Below are positions 1 through 8,969 of a stretch of DNA of 64,000 bases, one piece after another. Origin of the DNA: Nitrospira sp. Its GTDB lineage: Bacteria > Nitrospirota > Nitrospiria > Nitrospirales > Nitrospiraceae. A model generated the notes under the pieces. It was not told the origin of the DNA. It ran no database searches and saw only the letters and a program-made list of their open reading frames with translations. Each line of letters begins with the position of its first letter. Position 1 is the first letter of the stretch. The stretch covers positions 3,059,501-3,123,500 of the forward strand of contig CP060499.1 of the NCBI GenBank assembly GCA_024760525.1, written 5' to 3'. The position numbers were made by a program, and so were the translations under genes.

Positions 1-712
1 ACTGTGCCATCCGTTCCCACAAGGCGACCGACTCACGCGGATCATACCCCGCATCCGCTGCTAGAAGAATGCCTATGTAATCCGCTTCCGATTCATGTTT
101 TCGGCTAAAAGGAAGCAGCACGCCGACCTGCGCCCCCACTCCAAGCGCCGCCATGGTCGCTTGGCCAAGCATAGGATTTCCGCCGCTGAGCCCGATCGCC
201 GCACCGGCGGCTTGTAACCCGATATTCGTCAGCTGCCCTTGACTCATGCGTTCCGCGCCATGGCGAGCCAACGCATGCACGACTTCATGCCCCATCACGG
301 CTGCCAAGCCGGCTTCCGTCTTGGCCATGGGGAAAATACCCGTGTAGACCGCCATTTTCCCCCCAGGCAGCGCAAACGCATTGGCCGTTTTGTCATCTTT
401 GATCACGGACACTTCCCACTGAAACTGCTTGGCCATCTCCGCATATTTTGAGCGTTTCGCAGCTTCGACGATCCGAGCGGCCACTCGTTTCACCGGTTCG
501 ATCTCACGGGGATCTTGGGACAGTTTCATCTTCGGGTCAGTTTTGATCTGATTGTACGCCTGCGCCCCCATTTGCATTTCTTGACCCACCGACGACATCA
601 ACAACTGCGACCGGCCTGTGTAGGGGTTGGTCTCGCACCCTGCCACGCCGAACCCCGCCACCACGAGACATGCGATCATGGTCCTTTGCCTCAATAGCCG
701 GGCGTGCATCAT
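1..712 (-). CDS. M48 family metalloprotease lipoprotein (partial, C-terminus outside window)
   Basis: Translating the minus strand from 712 gives an N-terminus with a basic stretch, a hydrophobic segment and the lipobox VAGC, so this should be an outer- or inner-membrane-anchored periplasmic lipoprotein. Further in is HEVVHALARHGAERMSQ, the HExxH zinc-binding and catalytic motif of M48 peptidases (LoiP/BepA-like quality-control proteases), preceded by the typical FALPGGKMAVYTG segment. A later glutamate in KHESEADYIG fits the third zinc ligand. The start at 712 has GAGGAT just upstream. An alternative ATG at 679 would leave too short a signal peptide. The C-terminal part runs off the left edge, so possible TPR repeats cannot be seen. 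It is divergent from the RNase HIII gene. Confidence 0.9.
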   Translation of the reverse strand, partial: MMHARLLRQRTMIACLVVAGFGVAGCETNPYTGRSQLLMSSVGQEMQMGAQAYNQIKTDPKMKLSQDPREIEPVKRVAARIVEAAKRSKYAEMAKQFQWEVSVIKDDKTANAFALPGGKMAVYTGIFPMAKTEAGLAAVMGHEVVHALARHGAERMSQGQLTNIGLQAAGAAIGLSGGNPMLGQATMAALGVGAQVGVLLPFSRKHESEADYIGILLAADAGYDPRESVALWERMAQ

Positions 713-825
713 ACATCCTCCAACCACATGCGTCTTCTGGATCCGCCGTCCTCGATTGACCACCCTGCATTCCATTGGTAGATTACGCCGCCCTAGACAG
801 GATTTCCAGAGGGGAGAGCAGCCTC

Positions 826-1494
826 ATGACCGCGCGACATCCCCACAGCACCAGTTCAATTGAGCGCATCGGGATCGACGAATCCGGAAAAGGCGACTAC
901 TTCGGTCCGCTCGTCATCGCCGCCGTCTTTGTCGACGCCACCACACAAGGCGAGCTCGCGCTCATGCAGGTCCGAGATAGCAAAAACATCTCCGACGGTC
1001 GCATTCTCGAAATGGCTCCCGACATTAAAACCATTTGCCCACACAGCGTCATCGCGATTGGACCGAAGAAATACAACGAGCTCTACGGGAAGATCCGTAA
1101 CCTCAATCGCCTGCTCGCCTGGGGACACGCCAAAGCGCTCGAGACCTTGCTTGAACGCGTAACCTGCGAGCGAGCCATCTCCGACCAGTTCGGAGATGAG
1201 CGATTGATCCTCAATGTGTTGCAGGAAAAGGGCCGGAAGATCGTGCTTGAACAACGGACGAAAGCGGAATCGGATCTTGCCGTCGCTGCGGCGTCTATCC
1301 TGGCTCGGGCCGAATTTTTACTCCGATTGAAGCGATTGTCAGGCGAAGTCGGCACCACCCTACCGAAAGGCGCTTCTCCGGCCGTCGAACTCGCTGCGAA
1401 GATGATCATCAAGAAACACGGGCAGGAACGGCTGGACTCCGTGGCAAAGCTCCACTTCAAAACCACCCAAGCCATCCTGGCGGAACTACCCTAG
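826..1494 (+). CDS. rnhC: Ribonuclease HIII, lacking the usual N-terminal domain
   Basis: The protein (222 aa) begins almost at once with RIGIDESGKGDYFGPLV, the signature of RNase HIII (DEXGKGDYFGPLV), which cleaves RNA in RNA-DNA hybrids with two metal ions held by acidic residues. The catalytic domain continues with DSKNISD, KYNELY and a late DLAVAAASILAR segment, all typical of the type 2 RNase H fold. Well-known RNase HIII proteins are about 300 aa because of an N-terminal TBP-like substrate-binding domain; here there is room for only about 12 residues before the catalytic core. I chose ATG 826 because GGGGAG lies upstream; an in-frame ATG at 775 would add 17 residues without making that domain. 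The last four bases overlap the convergent gene on the other strand. Confidence 0.85.
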   Translation: MTARHPHSTSSIERIGIDESGKGDYFGPLVIAAVFVDATTQGELALMQVRDSKNISDGRILEMAPDIKTICPHSVIAIGPKKYNELYGKIRNLNRLLAWGHAKALETLLERVTCERAISDQFGDERLILNVLQEKGRKIVLEQRTKAESDLAVAAASILARAEFLLRLKRLSGEVGTTLPKGASPAVELAAKMIIKKHGQERLDSVAKLHFKTTQAILAELP

Positions 1495-2264
1495 ACCGAT
1501 TCTCCCACTTCGAAGTCCGACGGCTTCCCTCCCACTATTGAGGGAGCTTCCGTGACCGGCTCGCCTTCCCAGTACAAAATACGACGGCAGTAGGGGCAGA
1601 GGTGTAAATTGTCGGATCGTTTGACTTGCGCAATGAGCTGCGGCGGGATCTGAAGGCGGCATCCGAGACAGATGCCGTCACGCACCGCGGCAAGCGGCTG
1701 ATCCCTCCGTGAGGCCTTGACCTGAGTGTAGCGATCGAGCAGAGATTTCTCAACCCGAGCCGATGCTTCGCGATGGTGCGTTTCAAGTTGAGCCAGTTCC
1801 ACAGCGAGTTCCTTGTCCTGCGTATCCAGCCTTTCCTTCTCTTGGACAAAAACCTTCTCAAGGGCACGATGCTTCTCGTGAAGCTCGTTTGCGGTCTTCT
1901 GGAGCTCGTCGATCTTCTCCATCGACAACAGAATCTTTTCCTCGAAATCTCCCCGCTTCTTGTTCGCCAGCTCCAGTTCGAATAAATGTGCCTGATATTC
2001 TTTGTTGGTCTTCAGGCTTGCCGCGTGCGACTTCATCTTCTCGGTGTGTGCCTCATGGGCTTCGAGATCTTTTTCGTGGGAGCGCCGCTCCTTGGTGGCG
2101 GCTTCAACGGCTGCCTTCGTATCATTCAGGAGCTGAGCTGCTTCCCGGAGTGGAGATTCGGCGGCATGGAGACGTTCAGGGATTTTTCTGCGGATCTCAC
2201 TGACCTCCATGATGCGGAGGTCGAGCTTTTGCAGTTCGATGAGTGGGGAGAGTTTTTGATTCAA
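1491..2264 (-). CDS. Coiled-coil protein with C-terminal C4 zinc ribbon
   Basis: This 257-aa protein is mostly a long charged coiled coil (about residues 1-190), followed by a zinc ribbon with CLGC and CPYC pairs around residues 200-230. That layout matches the COG1579 / zf-RING_7 family, widespread in bacteria and thought to bind nucleic acid or to help place other proteins; the exact role is not established. Nothing in the sequence specifies a partner. It is the first protein gene downstream of the CAT tRNA on the same strand and its 3' end overlaps rnhC by four bases (converging). The family assignment is firm; a function cannot be given. Confidence 0.8.
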   Translation of the reverse strand: MNQKLSPLIELQKLDLRIMEVSEIRRKIPERLHAAESPLREAAQLLNDTKAAVEAATKERRSHEKDLEAHEAHTEKMKSHAASLKTNKEYQAHLFELELANKKRGDFEEKILLSMEKIDELQKTANELHEKHRALEKVFVQEKERLDTQDKELAVELAQLETHHREASARVEKSLLDRYTQVKASRRDQPLAAVRDGICLGCRLQIPPQLIAQVKRSDNLHLCPYCRRILYWEGEPVTEAPSIVGGKPSDFEVGESV

Positions 2265-2317
2265 CGTGTCCTTTCCATCACGACTGGCGCCCTGAAGGCA
2301 TCAGGCGCGCTTCCGGC

Positions 2318-2394
2318 TGGTGGGCCCACTAGGACTTGAACCTAGGACCAGCTGATTATGAGTCAGCCGCTCTAACCACCTGAGCTATGGGCCC
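2318..2394 (-). tRNA. tRNA with CAT anticodon (elongator Met or Ile2)
   Basis: A full cloverleaf reads on the minus strand: acceptor gggccc paired with gggccc before A73, D-arm with AGCTCAGGTGGTTAGAGC, anticodon loop CTCATAA (anticodon CAT), T-arm with GGTTCAAGTCC, and an encoded CCA at 2318-2320. The non-initiator features (G1-C72 pair) make it an elongator Met tRNA or, equally possible by sequence, the Ile2 tRNA whose C34 is converted to lysidine by TilS. Total 77 nt including CCA. Confidence 0.93.
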
Positions 2395-2549
2395 GATCGG
2401 AAAGGGTTCGAGCTCAGGCTGATGTCTGAGTGACCACTTGCGCCTGACGACTTCGTCGTCCTCAATCTCGGTATTCGCATCAACCTGAACCTGGATTCTA
2501 GGCTGTCCCTCCGAATGGAGTCAAATCAGACCACCGTGAGATTCGCCCT

Positions 2550-4364
2550 CTAGAGACTTTCGACAAAACTCCTCAGCTTCTTACTGCGGCTCGGATGCCG
2601 CAATTTCCTGAGAGCTTTGGCTTCGATTTGCCTGATACGTTCGCGTGTCACTTCGAAATCCTGGCCGACTTCTTCCAACGTATGGTCGGTCGCTTCTCCG
2701 ATACCGAACCGTTTCCGCAAGACTTTTTCCTCGCGCGGCGTCAGAGTTTCCAAGGCACTGTTGATCTGCCGCTGCAAGTCGTAACGAATCGCGGCTTCCA
2801 ACGGAGACACGGCCTTTTTGTCCTCGATGAAATCACCAAGATGACTGTCTTCCTCTTCTCCGATAGGCGTTTCAAGCGAGATGGGTTCGCGGGCGATCTT
2901 GAGGATCTTCCGAACTTTGTCCAACGGCAAATCCATGCGCTCGGCAATCTCTTCGGGAAGCGGTTCTCGCCCCAGCTTCTGCACGAGATGCCTGGAGGTC
3001 CGGATGAGTTTATTGATCGTTTCGATCATGTGCACCGGGATCCGGATCGTTCGCGCCTGATCGGCAATGGCCCGGGTGATCGCCTGCCGAATCCACCAGG
3101 TGGCGTAGGTACTGAACTTGTACCCGCGCTTATACTCGAATTTGTCCACCGCCTTCATGAGCCCGATATTGCCTTCCTGGATGAGATCGAGGAACTGCAG
3201 GCCCCGGTTGGTGTACTTCTTGGCGATGCTGACCACGAGACGCAGATTCGCTTCGACCAACTCCGCCTTCCCGCGCTTGACCTTCTCTTCGGCAATGTCC
3301 AGATGTTTGACCGCGTCCTTGATTTCTTCAGCCGGGACAAGCGCTTCTTCCGTTTCGAGTTGGCGGACCTTCCCTTTGGCGGCTTGATAGACTTTCCGAA
3401 TCTCCAGCAGGGTCTCTTCCGATACTCCGGTTTTCCGTTTGACCGCCAAGAAATCCTGACGACTCCGGCACATCTTTCGCAGAAGCTCGGCCCCGGCCTC
3501 TCCGCCCACCCCGATGCGGCGCTGGCAACTGACCGCCTCCCGTTCCGCCGCCCTAATCTGGACCGCGAGATCGCGAACGCGCTGCACCATCCGGTCTTTC
3601 AAGACACCATGGAGGTTCACCGATTCAATCTTGTTCACCACTTGCTGGCGGATCGCATCGAATTGCTTCTTGTACTTCTTTTGTTTGACCGGATCACTGC
3701 CGATATGCTTGCCCTTCTCCGCCAGCGCCTTGAGCGCAAGCGAGACCTTCCGAACGGAGTTCAATGCTTCCAGCGTCTTCACCCGCAGCTCTTCGTAATC
3801 CCGCTCCACCGGCTGCTGCTCTTCCTCAAAATCCTCCTCGGTCTCTTGAACCGGCACGATTTCGCGCACATCGATCTTGGCGTTCTTGAGCTGATCGCGA
3901 AGAGCCAGGACGAACTCGATGGTCATCGGCATGCCGTAGATCACCGAGGCGATATCTTTTTTGCCCTCTTCAATTCGCTTGGCGATTTCGATCTCGCCTT
4001 CGCGGCTGAGCAGCGCCACACTCCCCATTTCCTTGAGATAGAGGCGCACAGGATCGTCGGTACGGCTGAGCGCCCCAGGCGTCAGATCGATCGCCTTATC
4101 GTTCTCTTCCTCGGCCTCCGCCTCGACGTCCTCCACATCCTCGCCGCCCTCGCCTTCAGATCGTTTCTGTAGCCGCTCCCCCTCCGCCCCCTCGACGATT
4201 TCGATATCCATCTCACCGAACATCGCCATAATGCTGCCGAACTGGTCTGAAGACACCACTTCAGCGGGCAAAGTGCTATTGAGCTCGTCATATGTCAGGA
4301 ATCCTTTTTCCTTCCCGATCGTAATCAGCTTCTTCACCTCACCGAGCAACTCTTGTTTCGGCAT
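2550..4364 (-). CDS. rpoD: Primary sigma factor RpoD (sigma-70)
   Basis: The 604-aa product is the housekeeping sigma factor that directs RNA polymerase to -35/-10 promoters. N-terminal region 1.1 is followed by an acidic stretch, then TPGALSRTDDPVRLYLKEMG (region 1.2), a long nonconserved insert, region 2 (LRLVVSIAKKYTNRGLQFLD, RGYKFSTYATWWIRQAI), region 3 (IRIPVHMIE) and region 4 with the helix-turn-helix VGQDFEVTRERIRQIEAKAL. The start at 4364 (MPKQELLGE) has GGAGTAGTC before it; a longer frame upstream runs into dnaG and is not real. Only two bases separate it from the dnaG stop, so the two genes form the classical macromolecular-synthesis pair. No clear hairpin terminator was seen between rpoD and the tRNA. 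Confidence 0.97.
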   Translation of the reverse strand: MPKQELLGEVKKLITIGKEKGFLTYDELNSTLPAEVVSSDQFGSIMAMFGEMDIEIVEGAEGERLQKRSEGEGGEDVEDVEAEAEEENDKAIDLTPGALSRTDDPVRLYLKEMGSVALLSREGEIEIAKRIEEGKKDIASVIYGMPMTIEFVLALRDQLKNAKIDVREIVPVQETEEDFEEEQQPVERDYEELRVKTLEALNSVRKVSLALKALAEKGKHIGSDPVKQKKYKKQFDAIRQQVVNKIESVNLHGVLKDRMVQRVRDLAVQIRAAEREAVSCQRRIGVGGEAGAELLRKMCRSRQDFLAVKRKTGVSEETLLEIRKVYQAAKGKVRQLETEEALVPAEEIKDAVKHLDIAEEKVKRGKAELVEANLRLVVSIAKKYTNRGLQFLDLIQEGNIGLMKAVDKFEYKRGYKFSTYATWWIRQAITRAIADQARTIRIPVHMIETINKLIRTSRHLVQKLGREPLPEEIAERMDLPLDKVRKILKIAREPISLETPIGEEEDSHLGDFIEDKKAVSPLEAAIRYDLQRQINSALETLTPREEKVLRKRFGIGEATDHTLEEVGQDFEVTRERIRQIEAKALRKLRHPSRSKKLRSFVESL

Positions 4365-4366
4365 GA

Positions 4367-6190
4367 CTACTCCTTCACCAATGAAACCACACCGGCGGCC
4401 TGCGTGCCGGCTTTCCGCATCCGTACTTCGTTGATCTTCGCGTTCAACAAACGCGCATCGTCCACCCGACCTTCGCGTTCGGCCGTTTTCAGTCCCGCAA
4501 TAAGCTCCCTCAGCGCCTGTTCCGATCGCTTTCGGTCCAGACGATCCAGACAATCGTTGATGTGAGCCGGCACGTCGTCGAAATGATCCTCACGAAGCGA
4601 CAGCTCCGTGGCCAGGGTCCCGCAATCGGGATCATCCATGGACTCATCCAATACCGGCTGGATCTGAATGCGTCCGTCGCGGCCCACGTGGGTCAACGCC
4701 AGTTTCACAAGCTTGCGACAGGCCTCCACAGAAAATTTCTCTGGCTGCAGACGCCGCACATCGGTCGCCGAAAGCATGCCACCCAACATGAGGACCACCA
4801 AGTCCCGCTCTTCCGGCATGCCTTTGAAGAGGAAATCTACCGTCTTACCTGCACCCCCTGGTCGCGCTGTCCCGGAATCCTGTCTCTGCCGGGCAATGAG
4901 TGCGGGATAGCGTTCGATCAAACGCGATTGATTGATTCCCAACCGTTCGGCCGCAACTTTGAGGCGTTCTTCCCGCTCGATCGGATGTTCGCTCCTCTGT
5001 AGAATTCGGAGGATCTCATCCACGCTGCGGATTCTGCCCTCGATCGTACCCGCTTCCGTCGCCTTGAGACTATGCTCCAACGCGAAGTCCAGTAGACTCG
5101 GCGCCTGTTCCTCCAAACGTACGAACGAGTCGGGACCATGTTTTCGAACATACGTGTCGGGATCCTCGCCTGCCGGTAACGTGACCACTTTGACCCCCAA
5201 CCCGCTGTTCACGAACAAATCCAACCCCCTCAAGGCTGCTCGCACCCCTGCGGCGTCCGGATCGAAGAGCAGAACGACATTGTCGGCAAAACGCCGCATG
5301 ATTTGTACATGTTCAGGGGTCAAGGCGGTGCCCAGCGTGGCGACGGTATGTGCAATGCCGGCTTGATGCAGCGCAATCGCGTCAAAATATCCTTCGACCA
5401 CAATCACGGTTTTCGTTCGGCCGACGGCGTCACGCGCGTGGTCCAAAGCAAAGAGCGTCTGGCTTTTCTTGAACAGAGGGGTGTCCGGTGAATTAAGGTA
5501 CTTGGGCATGCCCTCGCCCAGCACGCGCCCGCCGAACCCCACCACGCGCTTGCGAAGATCGGTGATCGCGAACATCACCCGGTCATGAAATTTGTCGCAA
5601 TAGCCCGACCCGTTTTTTCTGGGACTGATCAATCCGGCGGTAAGAAGTTCGGCGGTTGAGAAGCCCTGCTTCGTCAATGCTCTGAGCAAGCCATCCCATT
5701 CCGCCGAGCCGACGCCGATCAAAAAGCGATCAATAGTAGCTTGTTGAATTCCACGGGCTTCCAAATACTGGCGCCCACCGGTTCCGATTCGACCATCCCG
5801 CAGGTTTTGCTGGAACCAGAGCGCCGCCGCCTGATTCAGCTGCTCAAGCCGTTGCAGCTGTGACATCTGAGCCTGGGCATGCGGAGAAGCCTCCTGAACC
5901 TCGATCCCGACCTTTCGTCCAAGATCCCGAACCACGTCCGGGAAACTTTCACCGGTCAGCCTGGTCAGAAATGTAAAGACGTTCCCGCCTGCGCCACAGG
6001 CAAAGCAGTGAAAAATTTGTTTGGAAGGACTCACCGTGAAAGAGGGATTTTTGTCCGCATGAAACGGGCAGAGCCCTTTGAGATTCTGTCCGGTTCTGGT
6101 GAGGGAGATATGTTGTCCGACGACATCGGCAATGTCGACGCGATCCCTGATCCGGTTGATCACATCTTCAGAAATCAAACCTCTACCCAC
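4367..6190 (-). CDS. dnaG: DNA primase DnaG
   Basis: The 607-aa protein makes RNA primers for DNA replication. The CHC2 zinc finger is visible as C41, H44, C62 and C65 (CPFH...CFACG). The TOPRIM catalytic core follows, with VVEGYFDAIALHQAG near the acidic metal-binding residues and LLFDPDAAG downstream. The C-terminal third should be the DnaB-binding helical domain. It is co-directional with and two bases from rpoD. A candidate promoter lies at 6267-6296. Confidence 0.97.
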   Translation of the reverse strand: MGRGLISEDVINRIRDRVDIADVVGQHISLTRTGQNLKGLCPFHADKNPSFTVSPSKQIFHCFACGAGGNVFTFLTRLTGESFPDVVRDLGRKVGIEVQEASPHAQAQMSQLQRLEQLNQAAALWFQQNLRDGRIGTGGRQYLEARGIQQATIDRFLIGVGSAEWDGLLRALTKQGFSTAELLTAGLISPRKNGSGYCDKFHDRVMFAITDLRKRVVGFGGRVLGEGMPKYLNSPDTPLFKKSQTLFALDHARDAVGRTKTVIVVEGYFDAIALHQAGIAHTVATLGTALTPEHVQIMRRFADNVVLLFDPDAAGVRAALRGLDLFVNSGLGVKVVTLPAGEDPDTYVRKHGPDSFVRLEEQAPSLLDFALEHSLKATEAGTIEGRIRSVDEILRILQRSEHPIEREERLKVAAERLGINQSRLIERYPALIARQRQDSGTARPGGAGKTVDFLFKGMPEERDLVVLMLGGMLSATDVRRLQPEKFSVEACRKLVKLALTHVGRDGRIQIQPVLDESMDDPDCGTLATELSLREDHFDDVPAHINDCLDRLDRKRSEQALRELIAGLKTAEREGRVDDARLLNAKINEVRMRKAGTQAAGVVSLVKE

Positions 6191-6266
6191 GAGAGCCGGG
6201 CTCCTTCATGCCGTCTCGCACGACCGGACGGAACGGTTGCTAAATGACTAGAATAATTGACCGAGT

Positions 6267-6296
6267 AGACTAACAGACGAAAACGAAAGGTGTCAA
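6267..6296 (-). promoter_or_regulatory. Putative sigma-70 promoter for dnaG-rpoD
   Basis: On the minus strand a perfect TTGACA (6296-6291) is followed after 18 bases by TAGTCT (6272-6267), which matches TATAAT at three positions. Transcription would begin near 6258, about 70 bases ahead of the dnaG start. The -35 box is convincing; the -10 box is weak. Confidence 0.4.
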
Positions 6297-6337
6297 TTGA
6301 CTGAGAACGAAGCCGGCCGGCATTTTCACCATCGGGT

Positions 6338-6682
6338 TCAGCCTGGAGGCCAACTCATGTGTCGCCCGCCGAGCACGTGAAAATGGAGATGGAAGACCGT
6401 CTGCCCAGCATCTCTCCCGGTATTCGTCACCAGCCGATAGCCGGACTCCTGAAGCCCTTTAAGGGCTGCGACTTTTGTACAACTCATCAGCAATCGCGCC
6501 AGCAAGGATTCATCGCCGGCCCCGAGATCCTGAATGGCCGACACATGCCGTTTGGGGATCACCAGCGTATGGACAGGCGCTTGAGGATGAATGTCGTCAA
6601 AGGCCACGGTGTGCTCATCCTCTTGGACCAGCTTCGCCGGAATCTTCTTCTCCACGATCTTACAAAAGAGACAATCGCTCAT
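6338..6682 (-). CDS. HIT family nucleotide-binding protein
   Basis: The 114-aa protein starts MSDCLFCKIV, has a two-cysteine N-terminus typical of zinc-binding HIT (HINT/PKCI) proteins, and carries the histidine triad HLHFHV near its C-terminus, where the middle histidine attacks the alpha phosphate of nucleotides. Members hydrolyse AMP-lysine or other adenosine phosphoramidates. The start at 6682 has GAGGTC just upstream; a longer frame to 6745 lacks support. It lies 90 bases downstream of hisIE and may be the last gene of that transcript. Confidence 0.93.
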   Translation of the reverse strand: MSDCLFCKIVEKKIPAKLVQEDEHTVAFDDIHPQAPVHTLVIPKRHVSAIQDLGAGDESLLARLLMSCTKVAALKGLQESGYRLVTNTGRDAGQTVFHLHFHVLGGRHMSWPPG

Positions 6683-6772
6683 ATCGACCTCATGAAGCAG
6701 GTTTCTTTTTCCACTATGCGAGGCCGGATCCAACCATCGAACCAAGCAGCGCTCGTCGAGGATGGCCTATGC

Positions 6773-7441
6773 CTACTTCTCCAACCGCAAGCCCGGCTTC
6801 CCAAATCTACGTCCCAACTCTTCATAAATGTCCTGCAACGAAATATCGTGGTACCCTAGGACCATCAGCGTGTGGAAAAACAGATCGGCGATCTCGTAGA
6901 CGACCTCCTCTTTCTTACCGCCTTTTGACGCCAACAGGACTTCCCCGGCTTCCTCGGCCACCTTTTTGAGGATTTTGTCATGCCCCCCCTCGAATAGCTT
7001 CGAGGTATAAGAGCCTGCCTGCGGGGTGGAGCGGCGATCTTTGATGGTCCGGAGCACGCTTTCAAGAATTCCTCCCTGGGCATCTTGTGAGTTCGGACGA
7101 ACGACACGGCCTTGTTCATCTAGTCTCGAAAAAAAACAGGCCCGTTCCCCTGTATGACAGGTCGGCCCGGCCGGTTGAGCTTTCACGAGAATGGTGTCAT
7201 CGTCGCAGTCAATGAAGAGCTCTTTCACATGGAGCGTATGACCGGACGTTTCCCCCTTCTCCCATAGCTTGTTTCGGGACCGGCTCCAAAAATGCACCCT
7301 TCTTGTGGCAACCGTCTTGGCAAGCGCTTCCTGATTCATATACCCGAGCATCAACACTGTCCCATCGAGCCAATCCTGAATCACCGCCGGGAGAAGGCCC
7401 TGCTCATCGAATTTAAAGCGATCAACCTCTGTTTGGTTCAT
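6773..7441 (-). CDS. hisIE: Bifunctional phosphoribosyl-AMP cyclohydrolase / phosphoribosyl-ATP pyrophosphatase
   Basis: This 222-aa fusion performs steps 2 and 3 of histidine synthesis. The N-terminal HisI half (about 1-120) has MLGYMNQEAL, HFWSRSR, the DCDDD metal site and the zinc-binding CHTGERACFF. The C-terminal HisE half (about 130-222) has SYTSKLFEGG and KKVAEEAGEVLLA with the MazG-like EExxE motif and EIADLFFH. The start at 7441 gives the normal N-terminus and lies four bases after hisF; a longer frame to 7492 is unlikely. Confidence 0.96.
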   Translation of the reverse strand: MNQTEVDRFKFDEQGLLPAVIQDWLDGTVLMLGYMNQEALAKTVATRRVHFWSRSRNKLWEKGETSGHTLHVKELFIDCDDDTILVKAQPAGPTCHTGERACFFSRLDEQGRVVRPNSQDAQGGILESVLRTIKDRRSTPQAGSYTSKLFEGGHDKILKKVAEEAGEVLLASKGGKKEEVVYEIADLFFHTLMVLGYHDISLQDIYEELGRRFGKPGLRLEK

Positions 7442-7445
7442 TCGA

Positions 7446-8228
7446 TCACGCGACTCGAGCGATAGTATGATTGATGCGGACTGGGACACCACGTTCCTTT
7501 AAATAGGCCTTCGCTTGGGAGATCGTATAGGTCCGAAAATGAAAAATGGAAGCGGCCAAGACCGCGTCCGCTTTGCCCTTCACAAAACCATCGTAGAGAT
7601 GGTCGAGCGTCCCCACTCCACCCGACGCAATCACAGGAATCGGGAGGGCTCCTGATACGGCGGCTGTCAGGTCCAAATCGTACCCGGTCTGTCGGCCATC
7701 CTGATCCATGCTGGTCAATAAGATCTCACCGGCGCCGTACTGTTCCATCCGCTTTGCCCACTCGACCACATCGAGTCCGGTCGGTTGCCGCCCACCATGC
7801 GTGTAGACTTCCCAGTGCCCCCCCGTGGCTTGCTTTGCGTCGATGGCCACGACGATGCATTGCGTGCCGAACCGCTGAGCGGCTTCTTGCACGAACTCAG
7901 GCCGTCGGACCGCTGCGGTATTGATGCTTACTTTATCTGCCCCTGCATTCAATAAGGCTCGAATATCGTCGAGCGTTCCCACGCCGCCGCCGACCGTTAC
8001 CGGCATGAATACACGGGCCGCCGTCCGCTCGACGACGTCGATGATCGTCTTCCGATTTTCATGCGAGGCTGTGATATCCAAAAAACAGAGTTCATCCGCC
8101 CCTTCGTGATCATACCCCACGGCTGCTTCAACCGGATCACCGGCATCGCGGAGATTCACGAAGCTGACACCCTTGACCACTCGGCCCTCTTTGACATCAA
8201 GACAGGGAATGATGCGCTTGGTCAGCAT
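7446..8228 (-). CDS. hisF: Imidazole glycerol phosphate synthase, cyclase subunit
   Basis: The 260-aa (beta/alpha)8 barrel closes the imidazole ring using ammonia made by HisH. The start MLTKRIIPCLDVKEGRVVKG is the family hallmark, with catalytic Asp in CLDV; VFMPVTVGGG and VIASGGVGTLDHL are the two phosphate-binding sites. ATG 8228 follows the hisA stop by one base and GGGTGA serves as ribosome-binding site. A longer frame upstream overlaps hisA and is not used. Confidence 0.97.
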   Translation of the reverse strand: MLTKRIIPCLDVKEGRVVKGVSFVNLRDAGDPVEAAVGYDHEGADELCFLDITASHENRKTIIDVVERTAARVFMPVTVGGGVGTLDDIRALLNAGADKVSINTAAVRRPEFVQEAAQRFGTQCIVVAIDAKQATGGHWEVYTHGGRQPTGLDVVEWAKRMEQYGAGEILLTSMDQDGRQTGYDLDLTAAVSGALPIPVIASGGVGTLDHLYDGFVKGKADAVLAASIFHFRTYTISQAKAYLKERGVPVRINHTIARVA

Positions 8229-8229
8229 G

Positions 8230-8967
8230 TCACCCGGCGATGGGATTGGGAGTAAGAGCGGCGACTGCGGCCCGATAGTCCAGCTTGCCATCGTAGAGTG
8301 CCTTGCCGACAATCGCTCCCTCAATTTTGGGACCAAGCGACTGGACCGCACGAAGATCCTCTAGACGAGCAATTCCTCCCGAGGCGATCACCGGAAATGG
8401 CGAGGCGTCCACGATATCTTTCAAGGCAGACAGATTCGGCCCGCTCAGCATGCCGTCTCGCGCAATGTCGGTATAGATCACCGCCCCAATGGCACAACTC
8501 GAGAGGTCTTTCAGGAGTTCGATCGCTTTGACATCCGACACGGCTGTCCAGCCCTTGACCGCCACTCGGCCGTCCCGCGCATCGAGCCCAAGCACGATCC
8601 GCCGCGGATATTCCCGGCAAGCCTGATCGAGAAAGGCCCGATCCATCAGCGCGGCCGTACCGAGCACCACGCGCGAGATGCCGGCACTCAGATACTGCCG
8701 AACCGTTTCCAGAGTCCTGATGCCGCCACCGACCTGAACCGATATACTGACCGACCTCATGACGGATTGGATGTACGGCAGATTCTTGGGCTCGCCGTCG
8801 ACCGCTCCGTTCAAATCCACGACGTGGATCAAAGCGGCTCCGCTCTGTTGCCACCTGCATGCGACTTCCGCAACATCGTCAGAATAGATCGTTTCGGCGG
8901 CCATATCGCCTTGCCGGAGCCGCACGCAACGCCCGTCCTTCAGATCGATGGCAGGAATAACCAACAT
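8230..8967 (-). CDS. hisA: ProFAR isomerase HisA
   Basis: The 245-aa barrel enzyme isomerises ProFAR to PRFAR, the step before HisF/HisH. It begins MLVIPAIDLKDGRCVRLRQG, with the catalytic Asp in IDLKDG and the second catalytic Asp in VIYTDIARDGML; VQVGGGIR and VIASGGIA are phosphate-binding loops. It sits two bases after the lipoprotein gene 8970-9719 and one base before hisF, so all three are translationally close. Confidence 0.97.
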   Translation of the reverse strand: MLVIPAIDLKDGRCVRLRQGDMAAETIYSDDVAEVACRWQQSGAALIHVVDLNGAVDGEPKNLPYIQSVMRSVSISVQVGGGIRTLETVRQYLSAGISRVVLGTAALMDRAFLDQACREYPRRIVLGLDARDGRVAVKGWTAVSDVKAIELLKDLSSCAIGAVIYTDIARDGMLSGPNLSALKDIVDASPFPVIASGGIARLEDLRAVQSLGPKIEGAIVGKALYDGKLDYRAAVAALTPNPIAG

Positions 8968-8969
8968 AA

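Noticed and set aside
2595..4172. A 525-codon open frame on the plus strand, antisense to rpoD
   Set aside because: The minus strand encodes an unmistakable RpoD over the same bases; the antisense frame has no domain, no ribosome-binding site and arises from GC-rich codon usage.
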